Source: Cytophagales bacterium UBA2561
GTDB lineage: Bacteria; Bacteroidota; Bacteroidia; Cytophagales; Thermoflexibacteraceae
Assembly (NCBI GenBank): GCA_002340355.1
Contig: DDLX01000017.1
Coordinates: 358,092-422,091, forward strand
Direction: 5' to 3'
Length of the DNA: 64,000 bases
The position numbers and the translations under genes were made by a program. The notes beneath the pieces are model-generated. The model was not told where the DNA came from. It saw only the letters and a list, made by a program, of their open reading frames with translations, and searched no databases. This document shows positions 44,472 through 56,300 of this stretch, piece after piece; the first letter of the stretch is position 1, and each line of letters starts with the position of its first letter.

Positions 44472-45548
44472 ATGAAACTCCTTGACCGTTATATCTTATT
44501 TAAATTTCTCCAAACCGTTTTGTTTGTTGTTCTCATTCTCAACGCAATTATTTGTGTAATTGATTACGGCGAAAAAAGCGATGATTTTATGCATCCTGAC
44601 CTAACAGCTTGGTCAATTTTGAGAGATTACTATTTTAATTTTTTTCTATATATCACCAACTTATTAAGTCCTGTAACCGTTTTTATTGCGACAGTTTTTA
44701 TTACAGCACGACTAGCTTCGCGAACCGAAATTGTTGCCATGTTAGCCAGTGGAACAAGTTTTCGTCGAATTATGGTGCCATATATGGTTGGTGCTGTCTT
44801 TTTAGCTATTTTGACTTTTGCCTTAACAGGTTGGATTATCCCAAGAGCTAACAAAACCAAAGTTGCCTTCGAGGTCGAATACCTTAAAAAACAATATTAT
44901 TTTGACCAACGAAACGTACATATCAAGGTCGCTCCAAACACATTTGTTTATTTACAAAATTATAATAATATCAATCATACAGGGTATTTATTTACTATTG
45001 AAAAAATTATAGATGGTGAATTAACCGAAAAATTAACAGCGCCTCGTATTGAGTGGGATAGCACCAAATCAAAGTGGCATTTAGCTAGTTACAAACGACA
45101 TATCTTCGAAGGTGAAGTTGAGCATATCGAAACAGGTAGAGCAATGGATACTACTTTGAATATGCGTCCCAGTGATTTTGAAAGCAAACATTTATTACAC
45201 GAAACTCTCACGATTCCCGAGTTAGACGAGTATATCGCTTTACAGTTAGCACGAGGAAACACAAAAGTAGGGATTTTTGAAGTCGAAAAATATGAACGTT
45301 ACACATATCCTTTTACGATCATTATTCTGACCGCAATGGGAGTTATCTTGTCAGCTCGAAAATCAAGGCGGGGAATTGGGATGCAGATTGCTTTTGGTTT
45401 TTTGTTGGCATTTATGTTCATTACGTTTGTACGAATGACTCGAAGTATGGGGCAGGCAGGCACACTTGATCCTCAAATTGCGGCTTGGATGCCTCGTGTG
45501 ATTTTTACATTTATTACTGGAATTTTATATAAAACTGTTCCTCGATAG
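44472..45548 (+). CDS. LptF/LptG family permease
   Basis: A 358-aa inner-membrane protein of the YjgP/YjgQ family: permease half of the ABC exporter that passes lipopolysaccharide to the Lpt bridge. It starts MKLLDRYILFKFLQT, the family signature, has about three N-terminal and three C-terminal membrane helices, and a large periplasmic beta-jellyroll in between (about 130-270). The last helix pair includes YPFTIIILTAMGVILSARKSRRG. LptF and LptG cannot be told apart by eye. A second permease is not adjacent. Confidence 0.9.
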   Translation: MKLLDRYILFKFLQTVLFVVLILNAIICVIDYGEKSDDFMHPDLTAWSILRDYYFNFFLYITNLLSPVTVFIATVFITARLASRTEIVAMLASGTSFRRIMVPYMVGAVFLAILTFALTGWIIPRANKTKVAFEVEYLKKQYYFDQRNVHIKVAPNTFVYLQNYNNINHTGYLFTIEKIIDGELTEKLTAPRIEWDSTKSKWHLASYKRHIFEGEVEHIETGRAMDTTLNMRPSDFESKHLLHETLTIPELDEYIALQLARGNTKVGIFEVEKYERYTYPFTIIILTAMGVILSARKSRRGIGMQIAFGFLLAFMFITFVRMTRSMGQAGTLDPQIAAWMPRVIFTFITGILYKTVPR

Positions 45549-45656
45549 CAGATTATCATGATTTTCAAAAAACTCTGGTACAAATCACACAAATCGGAAA
45601 GGCATTTGTTTATAATCTAACCATCATAATTAGTATTCAATAATAGATTTTAACAA

Positions 45657-46736
45657 ATGAAACGACTACATCTCAGCAGATTTTTAGGGCTAATTTTTGC
45701 GTTTTTTATTTCTACTTTAGCCTATGCTCAAACTCTGACCACCCAAGAAAAAGATTATACTTTCGTCATTCGTTCTTTACAAACCTTGAAAAAAGAACAT
45801 GATGTCGCCTTAGCCAACCAAGTTCGGGCAAAATATCCTACCGTAGAAAGTACACTCCAAAATGACTTCAAAAAAGCTAAAAGTTCAAAAAAATCGTTTC
45901 GTTTTGCTCGAATATTTCGAGTATATCAGAAAATCAAAAATTTATACTATACTCTAGAAGATTGCCCTAAAGTTGAGTTGAAAGCTCCTAAATATTCATC
46001 TCGAAAATTTACAAAATACCGTATTCGAGGTGCCGAAGAACATTATTTGGCAGGGATAGAGTGGTTGAGCCAGAAAAATCGGACAGGTGGAAAACGTGCA
46101 TTGCACCACTTTCAAGAAACCGAAAAACTAAAAACTAATTTTCGAGATAATCACCAAAAACTCAAACAAGCATGGAATATGGCAGCCTATCGCGTATTAA
46201 TTCACACAGATTTCACCCCTTTAACTGCTCAAAATATAAATATTCAAGATTTCGAACAAAGTTTACAACAATATTTTGAAAATCAGACTCTTGAGCAACC
46301 TGTCCAATTTGTATTACCTCACGAAATAAAATCAGGAACACCAAAAAAACCTGACCATATTTTAAATCTAAAATTCAATTATTTTTCAGTTGGACAAACT
46401 TATGTTAAAGCTGAAAATCAACGGATTTCTGCGACTACAAAATATTATGCTTACAAAAAGAGAGTTCGAGTTCAAGGCAGTTTTATTGTCAAAATTTTAG
46501 AATACGAAACAAACAAAGACTTGATCAATCAACCCTTAACTGAGCAGTACACATGGCTAACAGAATGGGGGATTTGTAAAGGAAATACTTCGGAGCTTTC
46601 GAGTGTGCAAAAACGATTTTGTCAATTATCTGAGCAGAAACGCCCCAGTGATACGCAACTTTTTCAGGAATTTTGTCGGGTAGCGTACCCAAAAATCACT
46701 TCTCAAATCAATGAATTTTATAATTCAAACCAGTAA
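45657..46736 (+). CDS. Secreted protein of unknown function
   Basis: A 359-aa protein with a signal peptide (about 1-25, ending AYAQ). The mature part is very basic. A TPR-like helical section (about 110-170; HYLAGIEWLSQKNRTGGKRALHHFQETEKL) precedes a region (about 175-320) that may contain a lipoprotein-like alpha/beta fold with AYRVLIHTDF. It resembles unnamed exported Bacteroidota proteins with the same helical-hairpin-plus-beta plan; I cannot name a family. No operon partner is obvious. Confidence 0.65.
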   Translation: MKRLHLSRFLGLIFAFFISTLAYAQTLTTQEKDYTFVIRSLQTLKKEHDVALANQVRAKYPTVESTLQNDFKKAKSSKKSFRFARIFRVYQKIKNLYYTLEDCPKVELKAPKYSSRKFTKYRIRGAEEHYLAGIEWLSQKNRTGGKRALHHFQETEKLKTNFRDNHQKLKQAWNMAAYRVLIHTDFTPLTAQNINIQDFEQSLQQYFENQTLEQPVQFVLPHEIKSGTPKKPDHILNLKFNYFSVGQTYVKAENQRISATTKYYAYKKRVRVQGSFIVKILEYETNKDLINQPLTEQYTWLTEWGICKGNTSELSSVQKRFCQLSEQKRPSDTQLFQEFCRVAYPKITSQINEFYNSNQ

Positions 46737-46771
46737 TTCATTTTGATTTGAAAAGAAGAACATAAAAAGTT

Positions 46772-46817
46772 TTTCTAAAACCAAAACCATACTATTAAAA
46801 AAAATTGGTTTTAGAAA
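46772..46817 (+). terminator. Inverted repeat after the 359-aa gene
   Basis: TTTCTAAAACCAA (46772-46784) and TTGGTTTTAGAAA (46805-46817) form a perfect 13-bp stem with a 20-nt A-rich loop. No strong T run follows, so terminator or other structured element. The rest of the gap to 46974 shows nothing clear. Confidence 0.5.
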
Positions 46818-46974
46818 TTAAAACAGCTTCCTTAATTTTTTCAAGTTTAATATATATATACCAACTTTCGTTTTTTGATGTAGCTCGTCAATTTTGGTTT
46901 AAATCTCTAGGCTTTTTAAATTTTTGACGAATATTATATTTTGATTTTATTTATTTTCAAAATACTCAAAAATT

Positions 46975-48225
46975 ATGTCTAAAATTGCTATCATTGGTTT
47001 GGGTTATGTCGGATTACCATTAGCCGTAGAGCTTGGAAAACATCGTGCTGTCATTGGTTTTGATATTAAAGCTGACCGAGTGGATGCTCTCCAAAAAGGA
47101 CACGATGCTACGCTAGAAGTTTCGGATGATGAATTACAATCCACTCAACATCTGACTCTTACGGCGAATATAGAAGACATTCGAGAAGCAACTATTTTCA
47201 TTATAACAGTTCCCACTCCAATTGATAAATATAAAAAACCGAATTTATTCCCTTTGTTGAGTGCTTCCGAAATGGTCGGGAAAATTCTTAAAAAAGGTGA
47301 TATAGTCGTTTATGAATCAACTGTTTATCCAGGATGTACCGAAGAAGATTGTGTGCCTGTATTAGAAAAACATAGTGGCTTAAAATTTAACCAAGATTTC
47401 TTTTGTGGATATTCTCCTGAACGTATTAATCCAGGTGATAAGAAACATACACTCACTAAGATAACTAAGGTAGTTAGCGGAAGTACTCCTGAAACTGCCC
47501 AAACTTTAAATGAGTTATACGGTTCAATTATTACGGCTGGCACTCATTTAGCTTCTTCGATTAAAGTTGCCGAAGCTTCTAAAGTTATCGAAAATGCTCA
47601 ACGAGACTTGAATATTGCCTTTGTCAATGAATTGGCTTTAATTTTCGAACGATTAGGTATTGATACGCTTGAGGTCTTAACTGCCGCAGGTACAAAATGG
47701 AACTTTTTGCCTTTTCGACCAGGATTAGTTGGTGGGCATTGCATTGGTGTTGATCCTTATTATTTGACTAAAAAGGCAGAAAGTTTGGGATATTTGCCTG
47801 AAGTAATTCTTGCAGGGCGACGCATTAATGACAATATGGGTAAGTGGATAGCAAACAAAATCATCAAGCTTATGATTCATAAAAGCTATCATATCAAAAA
47901 TTCAAACATTTTGATATTAGGCATCACATTTAAGGAAAATTGTCCTGACATTCGAAATTCAAAAGTGATTGATGTCATTCGAGAATTAGAGGATTTTGGG
48001 ACAAATATAGATGTTTTTGATCCTTGGGCTAGTCCACAAGAAGTCAAAGAAGAATATGGACTTTCATTATTGGAAAAACCAACAAAAACATATGAAGCTA
48101 TTATTTTAGCTGTTCCTCATCAAGAGTTCAAGAATTTAAATTTAAGAGAATTAAGTACCGAAAAAACCGTAATCTATGATGTCAAATCCTTTTGGGATAA
48201 ATCTAAAGTGGATGCACGTCTATAA
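46975..48225 (+). CDS. UDP-sugar (nucleotide-sugar) dehydrogenase, TviB/WbpA-like
   Basis: A 416-aa NAD-dependent dehydrogenase that oxidises the C6 hydroxyl of a UDP-linked sugar (probably UDP-GlcNAc or UDP-GalNAc type). Rossmann motif IGLGYVGLPLAVELG (about 5-19), catalytic Cys in GLVGGHCIGVDPYYL, and the C-terminal UDP-binding domain with ILGITFKENCPDIRNSKV. It belongs to polysaccharide or O-antigen precursor synthesis in the cytoplasm. No other sugar gene adjoins in the window; the following TlpA-like gene is 11 bp on and may be cotranscribed by chance. Confidence 0.92.
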   Translation: MSKIAIIGLGYVGLPLAVELGKHRAVIGFDIKADRVDALQKGHDATLEVSDDELQSTQHLTLTANIEDIREATIFIITVPTPIDKYKKPNLFPLLSASEMVGKILKKGDIVVYESTVYPGCTEEDCVPVLEKHSGLKFNQDFFCGYSPERINPGDKKHTLTKITKVVSGSTPETAQTLNELYGSIITAGTHLASSIKVAEASKVIENAQRDLNIAFVNELALIFERLGIDTLEVLTAAGTKWNFLPFRPGLVGGHCIGVDPYYLTKKAESLGYLPEVILAGRRINDNMGKWIANKIIKLMIHKSYHIKNSNILILGITFKENCPDIRNSKVIDVIRELEDFGTNIDVFDPWASPQEVKEEYGLSLLEKPTKTYEAIILAVPHQEFKNLNLRELSTEKTVIYDVKSFWDKSKVDARL

Positions 48226-48236
48226 CATTTTAATTA

Positions 48237-48755
48237 ATGGCAAAACTCATGTTTTTCAAAAATATTATTTGGTTTTGTAGTTTTCTTCTCTGCTCTATTT
48301 TTCTTTCGGCTTGTATGCCCACACTTGAAAAAGGAGTTCCTGCAGGAGCAAAAGCTCCTGACTTTTCAACCACTGATTTAGAGCATAAAAACTATAAACT
48401 CAGTGATTATCAGGGTAAAATGGTGATGATTTATTTTTGGGCAGACTATTGTCCTGCTTGTAAAAAAGAATTTCCTGCAACCCAAAAATATTATACTGAA
48501 CTTCAAGAAGAAAACTTTGAATTACTGGCAATTAATGTCGCTCAAGCTCCTTCAGCAACCAAAAAATTCCGCGAAAAATATGGGGCAACTTTCCCAATGT
48601 TATTAGATACAGCAGGTATAATTGCAGAAAAATATGGCGTACAAGAATTGCCTGTTAATTATTTCATTAAACCTGATGGTACAGTAGTACGACGAATTGT
48701 AGGCTGGGTAGATAAAAATCAAGTAAATGTAATGATTAATCAAATTTTGAATTAA
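48237..48755 (+). CDS. TlpA/AhpC-type thioredoxin-like lipoprotein
   Basis: A 172-aa thioredoxin-fold protein with a lipoprotein signal (lipobox IFLSAC, Cys about residue 26), then a redoxin core: WADYCPACKKEF gives the CPAC active site, and VQELPVNYFIKPDGTVV carries the cis-Pro. Such envelope thioredoxins supply reductant to periplasmic disulfides or cytochrome c maturation. Two ATGs (48237, 48249) are possible starts. Close to the nucleotide-sugar dehydrogenase (11 bp). Confidence 0.88.
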   Translation: MAKLMFFKNIIWFCSFLLCSIFLSACMPTLEKGVPAGAKAPDFSTTDLEHKNYKLSDYQGKMVMIYFWADYCPACKKEFPATQKYYTELQEENFELLAINVAQAPSATKKFREKYGATFPMLLDTAGIIAEKYGVQELPVNYFIKPDGTVVRRIVGWVDKNQVNVMINQILN

Positions 48756-48879
48756 AATTTAAACTAATTTTTTCTTGAAAAATGACTTGAAAAGCACAAA
48801 GCTTATGAGATTTTGAAAACTTAAGAAGTCTTTTTGATTGAGATAAAGACTTAAATTTCAGGAAAATCCGAAAATTTTA

Positions 48880-48887
48880 TATCTTTG
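48880..48887 (+). promoter_or_regulatory. -7 promoter element before the 71-aa gene
   Basis: TATCTTTG, about 100 nt before the ATG at 48987. No matching TTG upstream. Confidence 0.45.
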
Positions 48888-48986
48888 CGCCTCAAAATTG
48901 GATTGAACCCTTTTGATGAATCAATTAAATAGGTGTTTATTGCCATTTAGTTTCTTGATTGTGAACGTTTTAAACTTTCAAATACG

Positions 48987-49202
48987 ATGACTGTTGCAGA
49001 ACTCAAAGAAATCGAAACCAAGATTTCTGACCTCAAAAAAATACAGTCTGACTTTTTCAAAAAGAAAAAAGCAGACCGCACCGAAGCTGATACTGAAGCC
49101 TTGAGAAATGCTCGACAAGAACTCAATGAACTCAAAGCCAAAGCAAAAAAAGGCTATCGTCTCGTTCAAAAAGCAAAGCAAAGTACAGTTACGGCAAATT
49201 AA
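48987..49202 (+). CDS. Small coiled-coil protein, 71 aa
   Basis: Seventy-one residues, highly charged, with heptad-like spacing (LKEIETKISDLKKIQSDFF; ALRNARQELNELKAKAK). No signal peptide. I do not recognise a family. It has its own promoter element upstream and a further one directly behind it, so it is a separate small transcription unit beside tsf. May be a small ribosome- or nucleoid-associated protein; this is unproven. Confidence 0.6.
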   Translation: MTVAELKEIETKISDLKKIQSDFFKKKKADRTEADTEALRNARQELNELKAKAKKGYRLVQKAKQSTVTAN

Positions 49203-49205
49203 TTT

Positions 49206-49213
49206 TATCTTTG
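49206..49213 (+). promoter_or_regulatory. -7 promoter element before tsf
   Basis: TATCTTTG directly after the stop of the 71-aa gene, about 110 nt before the tsf ATG. No TTG at the proper distance. Confidence 0.5.
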
Positions 49214-49322
49214 CCCTCTAACACCTCACTTGAATAATATCTCAAATTTCATCTGAGGGAAGAAATAATTCAGAAAACCCTCATTTTGAGGATAATATAT
49301 TTCATTTAACGAAATCAAAAAC

Positions 49323-50153
49323 ATGGCTGTTTCAGCAAAAGACGTAAAAAAATTGCGCGACATGACGGGCGTGGGCATGATGGACTGCAAAAAAGCCCTA
49401 ACCGAAACCAACGGCGACTTTGAGGCGGCGGTTGAGTTGTTGCGAAAAAAAGGACAAAAAGTATCTGCCAAACGAGCCGACCGAAAGGCTTCCGAAGGAG
49501 CAATTTTTGTTCATACGAACGAAGAAGCCACCGAAGCATTATTAGTCGCTTTCAATTGTGAAACCGATTTCGTAGCAAAAAATGCGGAATTTGTCGGATT
49601 AGGAGAGCAAATACTTGCGAAAGCTATTGCCGAAAAACCTGCTTCTAAAGAAGATTTAGTTGCTTTAAAATTGGATGAACGCACCATTACTGACCATATC
49701 ACGGATTTAGTCGGAAAAATTGGTGAAAAAATCGAAGTCTCTGCTTACGAAGTTTTACAAGGTGAAAAAATATTTAGTTATATTCACAATACAGGAAAAT
49801 TAGGCGTATTGGTCGCTCTAAAAAATGTAGGCGATGCAGACATAAGCGAAGCAGGAAGTGGTATAGCCATGCAAATTGCAGCAATGAAGCCATTGGCAGT
49901 TAATCGAGATGGTATTTCTCAAGAGATTATTGACAAAGAATTGGAAATTTATCGTGCCCAATTAATTGCAGAAGGAAAACCTGAGAAGATGTTAGACAAA
50001 ATTGCTCAAGGAAAATTAAATAAGTTCTTCAAAGAGCGTACTTTACTTGACCAAGAATATGTAAGAATGTCTAAAACTTCTGTTGCTAAATTCTTAAATG
50101 GTGTTCAGAAAGGATTAACCGTTTCGAATTTTAAACGAGTTGAGATTGCCTAA
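49323..50153 (+). CDS. tsf: Elongation factor Ts
   Basis: EF-Ts, 276 aa, near the family norm: exchanges GDP for GTP on EF-Tu. The N-terminal UBA-like part has VKKLRDMTGVGMMDCKKAL; the core contains ALLVAFNCETDFVAKN, which inserts near the EF-Tu nucleotide site, and YIHNTGKLGVLVAL. rpsB, normally immediately upstream, is missing; the gene has its own promoter and a strong terminator, so it is transcribed alone. Confidence 0.97.
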   Translation: MAVSAKDVKKLRDMTGVGMMDCKKALTETNGDFEAAVELLRKKGQKVSAKRADRKASEGAIFVHTNEEATEALLVAFNCETDFVAKNAEFVGLGEQILAKAIAEKPASKEDLVALKLDERTITDHITDLVGKIGEKIEVSAYEVLQGEKIFSYIHNTGKLGVLVALKNVGDADISEAGSGIAMQIAAMKPLAVNRDGISQEIIDKELEIYRAQLIAEGKPEKMLDKIAQGKLNKFFKERTLLDQEYVRMSKTSVAKFLNGVQKGLTVSNFKRVEIA

Positions 50154-50182
50154 ATAGTCACTCATATTTTACTCAAAAATAT

Positions 50183-50228
50183 AAAAAGCCCTCTGATAAA
50201 ATTTCTTTTATCAGAGGGCTTTTTTGGT
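50183..50228 (+). terminator. Terminator of tsf
   Basis: A perfect 18-bp stem (50183-50200 with 50207-50224), 6-nt loop, and T run. Very strong. Confidence 0.93.
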
Positions 50229-50327
50229 ACTTCAAAATAAAAATTTCATTAAATAATTGCATTTCTATTATTTCTCCTTTACATTTTGCTCACTAAACCA
50301 TTTTCAAACAAACCAAAGTGAAGCATT

Positions 50328-53300
50328 ATGAAAAACAAAGCATTTACCGTGTACTTTTTGCTATTTTTTTGTCATTTTTTATCTGCTCAAAACCTTTTAA
50401 CCGAATTTTCATTTGATGGTTGTATTAAATGCACCCAAAAATCACCAAACTATCAGCCACAAAATGGAAATATTACAGATATTCAGCAATACAACCTTAC
50501 TCCCAATTCAAATACGGGATGTTTTAGTGCTAAAAACTGGAGTACAAACGGAATTGATTTATCAAAATATTATTTTTTCAAGATTCACCCTAATAATTCT
50601 TACCTCTTAAATCTTTCAAAAATTGAATTGGATGAAGACCGTACTTCTACAGGAATTCGCCATTGGAGTATTCGTTCAAGTGTTGATAATTTTACCACAG
50701 ATTTACTTTCAATTTCTATTCCTGACAATACCAGTACTCGAAAAAATCAGATATTAGATTTAAGCAATAATTTAGCTTTTCAAAATTTGAACTCTGAAGT
50801 GGAGTTTCGAATTTATGGATATGAAGCAGAAAAATCTACAGGACGCTGGTATATTGATAATTTGAAAATTTATGGAACAATTCCAGATATTGTTCCACCT
50901 ACTTTTACAACTGTAACAGGCGCACCACCAAACCGAATTAAATTAGCTTTTTCTGAGAAATTAGAAGCTAATTCAGCTCTAAATCCTCAAAATTATACGT
51001 TAAACTCTGGAAGTATAAGAATTCATAATATTTCATTTCAAAACCCTGATAATAAAGTAGTTATTATTGAATTTTCAACAAATTTAAAGGAAGGCAATAA
51101 CTACCAAATTATAACAAAGAATATTCAAGATTTAGCAGGAAATGTGTTGATTTCACAAACAGAAACTTTCACATTTACAGATAATTCACCTCCTGAAATT
51201 GATAAAATTGAAGTCCCTTCGGAGTATGCATTAGATATTTTTTTTGATGAAAAAATAGAGAAAAGTTCAGCCGAAGATTTAGGAAATTATACTTTAAAAG
51301 ATAAATCGAATAATTCATTTCCTACTCCAATTTCTGCTGTTTTATCATCTAAAAATCCGCAAAAAATATCATTATTTTTTAATCAGAATTTTACAAAAAA
51401 TGAACTTTATACATTGACAGTTTTCAATTTATCTGACCTAAAAAATAATCAAAATTCAGAGATTCAAAAAACCTTTGAATTCGACACTAAGAAGCCCAAG
51501 ATTCAAATGATAAAAGCAGTTTCTTCAAATATACTAGAGTTGTACTTTTCTGAGAATATCGACCCTATTACAGCAAAAATTTTCAATAATTATAGTGTGG
51601 ATAATCAAATTGGTTTTCCTGAGAAAATTAATATTATTTCAGATAAAAAAGTACAATTAATATTTAAAGAAAATTTTATATTAAACACTGCTTATAAGTT
51701 CAAAATTTCTAATATTCGAGACCTTCAAGGCAATCAACTTTCAACTACCTCTAAGACTTTTTTTTATGATACAAAAGCACCTCAATTACTCAAGATAGAA
51801 GTACTTTCAAATTCTCAAATTCGATTAATTTTTAGTGAAAACTTAGATCAAACAAGTGCAGAAGCTGTAACAAATTTTCGGATTACAAACACCAATCAAC
51901 ATCCTCTTTCTGCTAAACTAGATTCATTTTTTCCAAATATTTTAACACTTACTTTTACAGGAATCGCCAACAAAGAAAACTTAAATTTGAATATTCAAAA
52001 CCTCAAAGATATTAATTTAAATACAATTCAAAGTACTATAAATCAAAAATTTAGTACTAAAAAGCCTTTTCTTTATCAGATTCATCCATTATCAAAAACC
52101 GAGATTTCATTGCATTTTTCACAGCCTTTAGAAAAAAGTAATACAGAAAAGAAATCAGTTTATGAAATAAGCCAAAATATAGGAAAACCAAGTAAAGTTC
52201 ATTTGCACCCTACAGACTTTACAACTGTTTTCTTGACAGTACAAAATTCATTAGAATTAAATGAAAAATATCAGTTATCCATATCTGAAATTATGGATAT
52301 ACAAAATGATAAAAGCATCAATTTGAAGAAAGAATTTACTTTTGAAAATTATATCCAAAATATTACTCCAGTTTCTGAAAACTTACTTAATATTTTATTT
52401 GAATATTCACCTCAAAAGTCGGATGCCGAAAATGCAAGAAAATATGAAATTGAAAGCTTTGGGCAGCCTATTATTGCTCTAAGAGACTTAGAAAACCCAA
52501 ATTTAGTTCATCTACAATTTGCCTCTGCTTTTGAGTCAGATAGAAATTATCACCTGAAAATCAATAATATAAGATTAGAGTCAAGACAAATTACACCTTT
52601 TCAGAATCAGGCTTTTCAGTTTGATGCTCGTTCCCCCTCAGTTCAGACAGTTACTGTAATTGGTACTAATGAACTATTAGTTAAATTTTCAGAAGCAATC
52701 TCAGATTATTCTGTAGAAGCCTTAAATTTCTTTGAAGTAAATCAAGGAATCGGATTTCCCATAGAGATTCAGAAACATAAATCAAATCCAAATTTTGTTT
52801 CTTTAAAATTTACAAATTTATTTCAACTTAATAAGCAATACACTTTGACTATTCAATATATTGAAGATCTTCAAGGAAACCGAATGCTTCAACCTCAAAC
52901 TATTTCTTTTCAAAGACCTGTCTCACCTAGTTTCCAAGCTATTATTTTCAATGAAATTTTCCCAGATCCAGAACCTTCACAATCATTGCCTAAATTTGAA
53001 TTCTTAGAATTATACAATAATGGGAATCAAGATTATGATTTAGGAGGCTTGCAATTATCGGATGGAAAGAGTAACAAAATTTTAGAGTCTTTTCGGTTAA
53101 ATGCAGGAGATTTCGTTGTCCTTTGTCCCAAAGAAGCAGAATCTCAATATAAAAAATATGGTCATGTTTTAGCTTTAGAGTCATGGCTATCACTTACCAA
53201 TAGTGGAAAAAATTTGTACCTCAAAGATTGGGATGGGAACATCATTGATAGTGTGGCATATTCTGATTATTGGTATCAAGATACGAAGAAAAAAACAGGT

Positions 53301-56300
53301 GGATGGTCATTAGAAAAAATTGATTATCAAACAAATTGCTCTGAATCTGAAAGTTGGTCAGCTTCTTTAGATACGCTTGGAGGAACTCCTGCTAAAACCA
53401 ACTCAATTTATCAAAAACATCCTGATAAAGTTGCCTCTCAAATTACTGGACTTACTATTTTGAATACAGATTCTATTCAAATTTCATTTACAGAGATTAT
53501 TGAAGAATCAGCACTCTCTAATACAGAGAACTATCAATTTACTCCTTTTATTCCGATTGAAAGAATTAAAATTATTGACAACAAAAATATCATTATATCA
53601 TTTCAACAAAAAATAGACAGTTCTTATATTTATACTATTTTTGTAAATAATTTAAAAGACTGTGCTGGAAATACAAAACCAGATACTACTCAATTTGCAA
53701 TCGGACAAAGAGCTACTAAAAATGACATTATTATCTCAGAGATTATGCCTAAAGAATCTGATTTTGATTCCTTACAAACTGCAGAGTATTTAGAAATCTA
53801 TAATCGAACAGATAAATTAATTTCTTTAAAAAGTATAATTTTAAAAGATGGTATAGATTCCATCAATTTACCCAATTATTTCTTACAAAAAGATGAATAT
53901 TTGGTGCTTACAAGCTCTAAAAATATCGGACTTTTTGAAAATGCAATAGGGGTATTAGGCTTTCCTTCCTTAAATAATTCAGGTGAAAAACTGGTACTTC
54001 AAGATACTTCGGAATACGAGATTTTTTCAGTTATTTATTCTGACTCATTGCTAAAGAAAATTGGTCAATATGAGGGAGGTTACTCATTGGAAATCATTGA
54101 TTTAACAAATTCAAATACTCTTGAAAATTGGTCAATTTCGGGAGCAAAACTTGGTGGCACTCCTTCTAAACCTAATCAACCCATCTTAAACTTTCCAAAT
54201 TCTACCGAAGAAATTTTAGAGGATAAAGTAGTAGGTGCGAAAAGATTGGAAGTTTACTCAGTTAAATTATTACACAATTCTAAAATTGAAGTAATATTTA
54301 ATCAAAAAATTAAAAACTCTTCTATGAATACTAATCAAGTTTATTTAAATAATAATATTTTTATCAAAACCCTTGAGATAAAACAAGATTCAATCTTGCA
54401 AATTTCAATGCAAAAACCATTAGATTTCAAGACAGTTTATCAGCTCAGTTTTAAAAACATTGAGAGTCATACAGGAGATGAATTAGAATGGTATAATTTT
54501 AAGTTAGCTATTACTAAAAGGTCTCTAAAAAACTGGCTTTGGATTACCGAAATCATGGCAGATGAAACTCCTGTAATTGGCTTACCTGAGACAGAATACA
54601 TTGAAATTTATAATCGCTCTGACTCAATCATTAGCCTAGAGGATATACAATTTGAAGATGAAAAATCTGGGATTACTTTGCCTAATTTTTATTTATTACC
54701 TCAAGAATTTGTTTTGATTTGTCCAAGCTCAAAAGCAGATAGATTTCAAAGTAAAAACGTACTTGGAGTTTCTAATTTTCCATCTTTAAATAACTCAAGT
54801 GAAAATTTAATTCTTAGAAATATACAAAATAATCAGATTATTTATTCAATAAAATATAGCAATCAATGGTATCAAAACGAAGACAAAGCATCAGGTGGTT
54901 GGTCATTAGAAATGATAGATTTAAATGCGAGCTGTCAAGGAGCAACAAACTGGCGATCTTCCGAAAACTCAAAGGGTGGAACACCTGCCGAAATGAACTC
55001 TATCAATGGTAAATATAACTACATTGTTCAGCCTAAATTACAAGACCTAATTGTAGAAAGTGATAGTTCTTTGATCTTGTTTTTCAATGTGGATTTGAAT
55101 ACTTTAGGGATTGATAAGTCAAATTTTACGATAAGTCCAAATGTTACAATTCAGGATATTTATTGGATAACAAAGAGTCAAGTTAAAATTAAAACTAATT
55201 CATTTACAGAGAATAAATTTTATAAAATCAGCATAAAAGATATTTCTGATTGTTTTGAAAATCATATAGAAATTCAAAATTTGGAGTTTGAAATTGGCGC
55301 AAGCCCACACTTTGGCGAATTAAAAATTACAGAATTAATGCTTGACCCAAATCCTTCTATAAACTTACCAAATGCAGAGTATATAGAGATTTTTAATGCG
55401 TCTGAAAAATTACTTTCATTGAAAGATTTGAAGTTAGTAAATGAAAATGATACACTTTATTTACCTACACAAAATTTAGATAAAAATGACTATATTTTGA
55501 TTTGTGATGAAGATGATATTTCTGAATTTAGAACTCAATTTTCAGATATTTTCATTATAGGATTAGAAAATTTATTTTCTTTAAATAATACAAAATCAAG
55601 TTTAAAATTATTATCTCCTATAAATGAGCTAATTTTTTCAGTAAATTACACTTCTGATTTTTATAAACATCCTGAAAAAAATACTGGTGGTTGGAGTATT
55701 GAAATGCGAGATATAAATTATTCCTGTGCTAGTTCTCGAAATTGGGAAGCCTCAAATAACCCAAATGGTGGCACTCCTGCCCAACCCAATTCTGTGCAAT
55801 TTGATATTAACGACTCAGGTATTCCTTATCTTTTAAAAGTGAAAGTGATAGCCAAAGATTCCATTCAATTAGTATTTGATAAAGAATTAAATTTTTCTAA
55901 GATTGAAAATTTTGAAATCCAATTTGATTTTTCAAATCCAGTAAAGATTCAGGATATTATACCAAGTCAAAATGATGCTATTATTCTAGTATTGAAAGAC
56001 ACCTTGAAAAGTCAAATAACTTATGAAGTACAAGCCAAAAACATAGTCAGCTGTAATGGAAAAGTACAATTAGCTACACAGCAATTAAGTTTTCGAATAC
56101 CTGAGAAAGCTCAAATTGGTGATATGATTTTGAATGAAATTTTATTTAATCCACCTGTAGGAGGAGTGGACTTTGTAGAATTACATAATACTTCTAACAA
56201 ATTTATTAATTTACAAAATTGGTTTGTAGCTACAATTAAGGAAGATTCCTTAAATAATTTACAAAAAATTATTACTAAAACACTAATTATTGCACCATAT

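Noticed and set aside
46772..46817. Insertion-sequence end or mobile-element inverted repeat
   Set aside because: The two arms are only 20 nt apart and enclose nothing; a hairpin or terminator explains them.
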